Assembly: GCA_038117265.1 (NCBI GenBank)
Contig: JAYOFO010000076.1
Location: 1 to 10,916 of the forward strand
Reading direction: 5' to 3'
Length of the DNA stretch: 10,916 bases
From: JAYPUG01 sp038117265
GTDB taxonomy: Bacteria; Pseudomonadota; Alphaproteobacteria; UBA6615
The position numbers were made by a program, and so were the translations under genes. Positions 6,187-10,916 of the stretch are shown in pieces. The first letter of the stretch is position 1, and every line of letters starts with the position of its first letter. The notes under the pieces are model-generated. The model worked only from the letters and a program-made list of their open reading frames with translations, searched no databases and was not told the DNA's origin.

Positions 6187-8919
6187 ATGGTCCTCAGTAT
6201 GGTCACGCGGGCTTTCGGAACGGCGAACGACCGCTACCTGAAGCGTCTTCAGAAGCAGGTCGAGGCGATCAACGCGCTCGAGCCCGAGATCGAGGCGCTC
6301 GACGACGCCGCGCTGCGCGCACGCACCGATGCGTTCCGCCAGCGCGTTGCCGGCGGCGAGAGCCTGGACGATCTGCTGGTGGAGGCGTTCGCCACGGTCC
6401 GCGAGGCGGCGAAGCGCACCCTGGGGCAGCGCCACTTCGACGTGCAGCTTCTCGGCGGCATGATCCTGCACAACGGGATGATCTCGGAGATGAAGACCGG
6501 CGAGGGCAAGACCCTGGTCGCGACCCTGCCGGTCTACCTCAATGCGCTGACGGGCAAGGGCGTGCATGTGGTCACGGTGAACGACTACCTGGCCCAGCGC
6601 GACTCCGCCTGGATGGGACAGATCTATCAGTTCCTCGGCCTGCGCACGGGCTGCATCGTCGGCGGGATGAGCGACGAGGAGCGCCGCGCCGCCTATGCCG
6701 CGGACGTCACCTACGCCACCAACAACGAGCTCGGCTTCGACTATCTGCGCGACAACATGAAGTTCCACCTGGACGAAATGGTCCAGCGCGACTTCGCCTT
6801 CGCGATCGTCGACGAGGTGGACTCGATCCTGATCGACGAGGCGCGCACGCCCCTGATCATCTCGGGTCCGGTCGAAGATTCGACCGAGGCCTACAAGAGC
6901 ATCGACACGGTGATTCCGCGCATGGTCGAGGGCGATTTCGAGCTCGACGAGAAGGCGCGCGCGGTAACCCTGACCGAGGAGGGCGTCGAGCACGCCGAGG
7001 AAATCCTCGCCGCCGACGGTGTCCTCGGGGCGGGCACCAGCCTGTATGACATCACCAGCGTCACGGTGCTGCATCACGTCAACCAGGCGCTGCGCGCGCA
7101 CAAGCTGTTCCAGCGCGACCGCGACTACATCGTCAAGGACAACCGCGTCGTCATCATCGACGAGTTCACCGGCCGGATGATGGAGGGTCGGCGCTACTCC
7201 GACGGGCTGCACCAGGCGCTCGAGGCCAAGGAAGGCTTAGCGATCCAGAACGAGAACCAGACGCTCGCCTCGATCACCTTCCAGAACTACTTCCGCCTGT
7301 ACCCCAAGCTTGCCGGCATGACGGGCACGGCGATGACCGAGTCCTCCGAATTCGCCGAGATCTACAAGCTCGAGGTCGTCGACATCCCGACCAACCGGCC
7401 GATGGTCCGCGACGACCAGAACGACGAAGTCTATCGGTCCCTGAACGAGAAGTACGACGCGATCATCGAGCTGATCGAGGATTGCGTCCGGCGCGGCCAG
7501 CCGGTGCTCGTCGGCACGGTCTCGATCGAGAAGTCGGAGCAGGTCTCCGAGGTGCTGAAGAAGAAGGGCATCGCGCACGAGGTGCTGAACGCCCGCCACC
7601 ACGAGCGCGAGGCGCATATCATCGCCCAGGCGGGCGTGCCCGGTGCGGTGACCATCGCCACCAACATGGCCGGTCGCGGCACCGACATCCAGCTCGGCGG
7701 CAATCTCGAGATGCGGCTCGCCGTCGAACTCGAGGGCATCGAGCACGATGCGGCGCGCGCCGCGAAGGAAGCCCAGATCCGCGCCGAGATCGAGACGGCG
7801 CACGCCCAGGTGATCGCCGCGGGCGGGCTGTTCGTCATCGGCACCGAACGCCACGAGAGCCGACGCATCGATAACCAGCTGCGCGGCCGGTCGGGACGCC
7901 AGGGCGACCCGGGCACCTCGCGGTTCTTCCTGTCGCTGGAAGACGATTTGATGCGCATCTTCGGGTCCGAGCGCATGGACGGCATGCTCCAGAAGCTGGG
8001 CATCCAGGAAGGCGAGGCGATCGTCCATCCCTGGATCAACAAGGCGCTCGAGAAGGCGCAGCAGAAGGTCGAGGCGCGCAACTTCGAGATCCGCAAGCAG
8101 CTGCTCCAGTACGACGACGTGATGAACGACCAGCGCAAGGTCATCTACGAGCAGCGCAAGGATCTGATGCGGTCCGACGACGTGTCCGAGACCATCAAGT
8201 CGATGCGCGCCGAGGTGCTCGAGGAGCTCGTCGCGCGCACGATCCCGGAAAAGGCGTTCGCCGAGCAGTGGGACACCAGCCTGTTGCATGAAGAGGCCGT
8301 GCGGCTGTTCGGCCTCGACGTGCCGGTCGAGGAATGGGCCCGCGAAGAGGGCATCGCCGACGTCGAGATTCACGACCGGCTCGAGCGGCTGGTCGACGAG
8401 CGGATGGCCGCGAAGGTCGCCAACTACGGCGAAGAGCTGATGCGGATGGCTGAGAAGAACCTGCTGCTGCAGATCCTCGATCAGTACTGGAAGGACCATT
8501 TGCTGCGGCTCGACCATCTGCGCCAGGGCATCGGCCTGCGCGCGTTCGGCCAGAAGAACCCGCTGAACGAGTACAAGCGCGAAGCCTTCGACATGTTCCA
8601 GGACATGCTGGCGCGGCTGCGCGAGGGCGTGACGATGCTGCTCAGCCACCTAGAGATCCAGGTGAACATGCCCGAACCGATCCCCGAGCCCTCGGGCCCG
8701 CGGACGATGGAGGCACAGCACGCCACGGTCGGCCAGTTCGGCGACGCGCAGACGTCCGGAGGATCGTCCGCGCCTGCCGGCGCGCGCCCGGCACGTAGCC
8801 AGGCCGCCGCGGCCATCGACCCGAACGATCCGGCGACCTGGGGCAAGGTGCCGCGCAACGCCGCGTGCCCGTGCGGGTCGGGCAAGAAGTACAAGCACTG
8901 CCACGGCCGCTTCGCCTGA
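6187..8919 (+). CDS. secA: Preprotein translocase ATPase subunit SecA
   Basis: SecA is the ATPase motor that pushes unfolded preproteins through SecYEG. This copy is 910 residues, close to the 901 of E. coli. Walker A MKTGEGKT is at 102-109, the DEAD-type box DEVDS at 209-213, MAGRGTD at 494-500 and QLRGRSGRQGD at 564-574; the long scaffold and wing helices follow. After an acidic/proline linker the tail ends in a zinc finger with Cys894, Cys896, Cys905 and His906, the site expected to bind SecB or phospholipid. All domains are present and uninterrupted. The start ATG 6187 has GAGGTGAG just upstream. An earlier start codon at 6169 would add six residues with no better ribosome site, and ATG 6199 is also possible. 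The gene is divergent from an exported parvulin and probably has its own promoter in the structured leader. Confidence 0.98.
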   Translation: MVLSMVTRAFGTANDRYLKRLQKQVEAINALEPEIEALDDAALRARTDAFRQRVAGGESLDDLLVEAFATVREAAKRTLGQRHFDVQLLGGMILHNGMISEMKTGEGKTLVATLPVYLNALTGKGVHVVTVNDYLAQRDSAWMGQIYQFLGLRTGCIVGGMSDEERRAAYAADVTYATNNELGFDYLRDNMKFHLDEMVQRDFAFAIVDEVDSILIDEARTPLIISGPVEDSTEAYKSIDTVIPRMVEGDFELDEKARAVTLTEEGVEHAEEILAADGVLGAGTSLYDITSVTVLHHVNQALRAHKLFQRDRDYIVKDNRVVIIDEFTGRMMEGRRYSDGLHQALEAKEGLAIQNENQTLASITFQNYFRLYPKLAGMTGTAMTESSEFAEIYKLEVVDIPTNRPMVRDDQNDEVYRSLNEKYDAIIELIEDCVRRGQPVLVGTVSIEKSEQVSEVLKKKGIAHEVLNARHHEREAHIIAQAGVPGAVTIATNMAGRGTDIQLGGNLEMRLAVELEGIEHDAARAAKEAQIRAEIETAHAQVIAAGGLFVIGTERHESRRIDNQLRGRSGRQGDPGTSRFFLSLEDDLMRIFGSERMDGMLQKLGIQEGEAIVHPWINKALEKAQQKVEARNFEIRKQLLQYDDVMNDQRKVIYEQRKDLMRSDDVSETIKSMRAEVLEELVARTIPEKAFAEQWDTSLLHEEAVRLFGLDVPVEEWAREEGIADVEIHDRLERLVDERMAAKVANYGEELMRMAEKNLLLQILDQYWKDHLLRLDHLRQGIGLRAFGQKNPLNEYKREAFDMFQDMLARLREGVTMLLSHLEIQVNMPEPIPEPSGPRTMEAQHATVGQFGDAQTSGGSSAPAGARPARSQAAAAIDPNDPATWGKVPRNAACPCGSGKKYKHCHGRFA

Positions 8920-8949
8920 CGGCCGGCAACAGCGAACGCATCGGGTGCC

Positions 8950-9954
8950 ATGGTCGATTTCGGCGTCTTCGATCACCTCGACCTGCGCGCCGGCGCCAGC
9001 CCCCACGAGGTCTATGAGGACCGGCTGCGGCTGATCGCGGCCTACGATGCCGCCGGCTTCGCCATGTATCACCTGGCCGAGCACCATGCGACGCCGCTCG
9101 GCCTCGCCCCCTCGCCCAGCGTCTTCCTGTCGGCCGTCGGCCAGCGCACCGCGCGCATGCATTTCGGCCCGATGGTCTATTGCCTGCCGCTCTACGAGCC
9201 GCTGCGCCTGATCGAGGAGATCTGCATGCTCGACCAGATGTCGGGCGGGCGCTTCGAGTTCGGCGTCGGGCGCGGCATCTCGCCCTTCGAGGTCGCCTAT
9301 TTCGGCATCACGCGCGAGAACGCCGCGCCGATCTACATGGAGGCCTTCGAGGTGCTGATGCGGGGGCTGACGAACGACAGCCTCTCCTTCTCGGGCGCGC
9401 ACTTCGCCTATGACGACGTGCCGATGGTGCTGCGGCCGGTGCTGGCGCCGCACCCGCCCGTCTGGTACGGGGTCGCGACGCCGGACGGTGCGGGCTGGCC
9501 GGCGACCCGGAAGATCAACATCATCTCGAACCGGCCATGTCCGATGACCCGCGCGGCGACCGACCAGTACCGCAGGGTCTGGGCCGAGACCCATGGTGGA
9601 GAACCGACCACCCGGATTGGCGCCGCGCGCCACGTCTATGTCGCGGAAACCCAGGCCGCCGCCGAGCGCATCGCCGCCCGCGCCTATCCGGCCTGGTACG
9701 AGAACTTCATCGCCCTGTGGCGCCGGCACGGCGTTGTCGACCCGGCCTATCCCGCGACGCTGGAGGCCGCGCGGAAGGAAGACGCCGTCATCGCGGGAAC
9801 GCCGGACCATGTCGCGTCGGAGATTGCGCGCCAGATCGAGGCGGCCGGCCTCAACTACTTCGTCTGCCGGTTCGCCTATGGCGACCTGTCGTTCGGGGAA
9901 TCGGAGGCCTCGCTGGGCCTGTTCGCCGACGAGGTCATGCCGCGCTTCGCCTGA
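8950..9954 (+). CDS. LLM class flavin-dependent oxidoreductase (luciferase-like monooxygenase)
   Basis: A 334-residue protein of the bacterial luciferase-like (beta/alpha)8-barrel family, which uses reduced flavin (FMNH2 or F420) for oxidation or monooxygenation of small molecules. It shows the family layout: FGVFDHLDLR at the N terminus, YHLAEHHATPLGLAPSPSVF at about 40-59, LPLYEPLRLIEEICMLDQMSGGRFEFGVGRG at about 79-109, and the GTPDHVA motif near 283-289 that often contacts the flavin phosphate. The substrate cannot be told; alkanes, aldehydes, sulfonates and others are used within the family. It starts 30 bases after secA with no strong ribosome site, so it may be read from the secA message. 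Its stop is 11 bases from the stop of the facing accA. No functional link to secretion is apparent. Confidence 0.9.
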   Translation: MVDFGVFDHLDLRAGASPHEVYEDRLRLIAAYDAAGFAMYHLAEHHATPLGLAPSPSVFLSAVGQRTARMHFGPMVYCLPLYEPLRLIEEICMLDQMSGGRFEFGVGRGISPFEVAYFGITRENAAPIYMEAFEVLMRGLTNDSLSFSGAHFAYDDVPMVLRPVLAPHPPVWYGVATPDGAGWPATRKINIISNRPCPMTRAATDQYRRVWAETHGGEPTTRIGAARHVYVAETQAAAERIAARAYPAWYENFIALWRRHGVVDPAYPATLEAARKEDAVIAGTPDHVASEIARQIEAAGLNYFVCRFAYGDLSFGESEASLGLFADEVMPRFA

Positions 9955-9965
9955 TCGTGCGCCGG

Positions 9966-10916
9966 TCAGGCGAGCTCGGCGGTCCCCATCTTCAGGAACT
10001 TCTCGCGCCGGTGGGCCCGGATCGCCGCCCCGTCCATGCCGGCCAGCGCGTCGAACGCCTTGCCGACGGCCTCTCCGACGGCCGCGACCGCGACGGCCGG
10101 CTCGCGGTGGGCGCCGCCCAGCGGCTCGTCGACGATTCCGTCGATCAGGTGGAGCCCGGCGAGATCCTGGGCGGTGATCCGGAGCGCCTCGGCGGCGTCC
10201 TGGGCCCGCGCGCCGTCGCGCCAGAGGATCGAGGCGCACCCCTCGGGCGAGATCACCGAATAGACCGCGTGTTCGAGCATCAGCACCGTGTTCGCGGTCG
10301 CGATCGCGATCGCGCCGCCCGAGCCACCCTCGCCGATGATGACCGAGACGAAGGGCACCTCGAGGCGCAGGCACGACTGGATTGCACGCGCGATCGCTTC
10401 GGACTGGCCGCGCTCCTCCGCCCCGACGCCGGGATAGGCGCCCGACGTGTCGACGAAGGAGACGACCGGCATCGCGAAGCGGTTTGCCATGTCCATCAGG
10501 CGTTGCGCCTTGCGGTAGCCCTCGGGCCGGGCCATGCCGAAATTGTGGTGCAGGCGGCTCTCGGTGTTGGTGCCCTTCTCGTGGCCGAGCACCACGACGG
10601 GCTGGCCGCGGAACCGGCCGATCCCGCCGACCAGCGCGTAGTCCTCGGCATACAGGCGATCGCCCGCCAGCGGCACGAACCCCTCGATCAGCGCCGATAG
10701 ATAATCGGCGCATTTGGGCCGGCCGGGATGGCGCGCGACCTGGACCTTCTGCCATGCCGACAGCCGGCCATAGGTCTGACGCAGCTGCCGCGTGACCTTG
10801 TCCTGGAGCTTGCCAACCTCGTCGGCGATGTTGATCTCGCCATCGTCCGACAGGCGGCGCAGCTCCTCGATCTGGCCTTCGAGCTCGGCGATCGGTTTTT
10901 CGAAATCGAGGAAGTG
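9966..10916 (-). CDS. accA: Acetyl-CoA carboxylase carboxyltransferase subunit alpha (first codon probably just outside window)
   Basis: AccA with AccD forms the carboxyltransferase that moves CO2 from biotin to acetyl-CoA, giving malonyl-CoA for fatty-acid synthesis in the cytoplasm. The frame runs from the right edge (HFLDFEKPIAELEGQIEEL, the usual N terminus minus its Met) to TGA at 9966-9968, 316 residues; with one more codon it would be 317, the normal family length. Landmarks are HEKGTNTESRLHHNFGMARP, VDTSGAYPGVGAEERGQ, the oxyanion-hole segment GEGGSGGA at about 196-203, and SPEGCASILWRD. No breaks are seen. It is convergent with the LLM oxidoreductase, with 11 bases between the stops and no recognisable terminator there. 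Confidence 0.97.
   Translation of the reverse strand, partial: HFLDFEKPIAELEGQIEELRRLSDDGEINIADEVGKLQDKVTRQLRQTYGRLSAWQKVQVARHPGRPKCADYLSALIEGFVPLAGDRLYAEDYALVGGIGRFRGQPVVVLGHEKGTNTESRLHHNFGMARPEGYRKAQRLMDMANRFAMPVVSFVDTSGAYPGVGAEERGQSEAIARAIQSCLRLEVPFVSVIIGEGGSGGAIAIATANTVLMLEHAVYSVISPEGCASILWRDGARAQDAAEALRITAQDLAGLHLIDGIVDEPLGGAHREPAVAVAAVGEAVGKAFDALAGMDGAAIRAHRREKFLKMGTAELA

Noticed and set aside
4765..7212. An 815-codon open frame on the minus strand
   Set aside because: It runs across parts of argJ, the whole parvulin gene, the intergenic region and the start of secA in other frames, and its translation is arginine/alanine/glycine-rich with no domain. It is a by-product of high G+C.
7237..8649. 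A 470-codon open frame antisense to secA
   Set aside because: It is the mirror frame of a well-conserved gene. The Leu/Val/Asp-rich translation has no recognisable domain.
8650..10755. A 701-codon open frame on the minus strand
   Set aside because: It overlaps the secA tail, the LLM oxidoreductase and accA, all of which have clear motifs in their own frames. Its translation is low-complexity and arginine-rich.

Overview
The window is high-G+C (roughly 65-70% over most of its length) and carries ordinary alphaproteobacterial housekeeping genes. The SecA with a C-terminal zinc-finger tail, the NDUFAF5-like methyltransferase and the parvulin-argJ-mutT order all fit an alphaproteobacterium, most likely of a Rhodospirillales-like lineage. 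That placement is inferred from protein character, not from a search.

Layout: (1) 2-454 (+) is the C-terminal part of an NDUFAF5/BioC-like SAM-dependent methyltransferase. (2) 457-3229 (+) holds three tandem copies of one unrecognised multi-pass membrane protein family. Copies 1 and 2 are intact. Copy 3 is interrupted by an in-frame amber codon at 2642-2644 and has clearly lower G+C. (3) 3231-5852 (-) is a compact probable operon, read from right to left as secreted parvulin prolyl isomerase, argJ, mutT. Its 3' end meets copy 3 with one base between them. (4) 5853-6186 is a 334-base divergent intergenic region with a probable secA promoter, several inverted repeats and a short open frame just before secA. 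(5) 6187-8919 (+) is a complete secA, followed after 30 bases by a luciferase-like (LLM class) flavin-dependent oxidoreductase at 8950-9954. (6) 9966-10916 (-) is accA, complete apart from what is probably only its first codon.

How the genes relate: SecA drives Sec-dependent export, and the divergently transcribed parvulin has a signal peptide and is expected to fold exported proteins, so the shared intergenic region sits between two secretion-related transcription units. argJ (arginine biosynthesis), mutT (nucleotide-pool cleaning) and accA (fatty-acid synthesis) are general metabolism. The membrane-protein cluster is the only accessory-looking part. No RNA genes, insertion sequences, CRISPR arrays or phage genes were seen. 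I see no convincing new multi-gene system. The most unusual items are the degenerating third paralogue and the structured secA/parvulin intergenic region.
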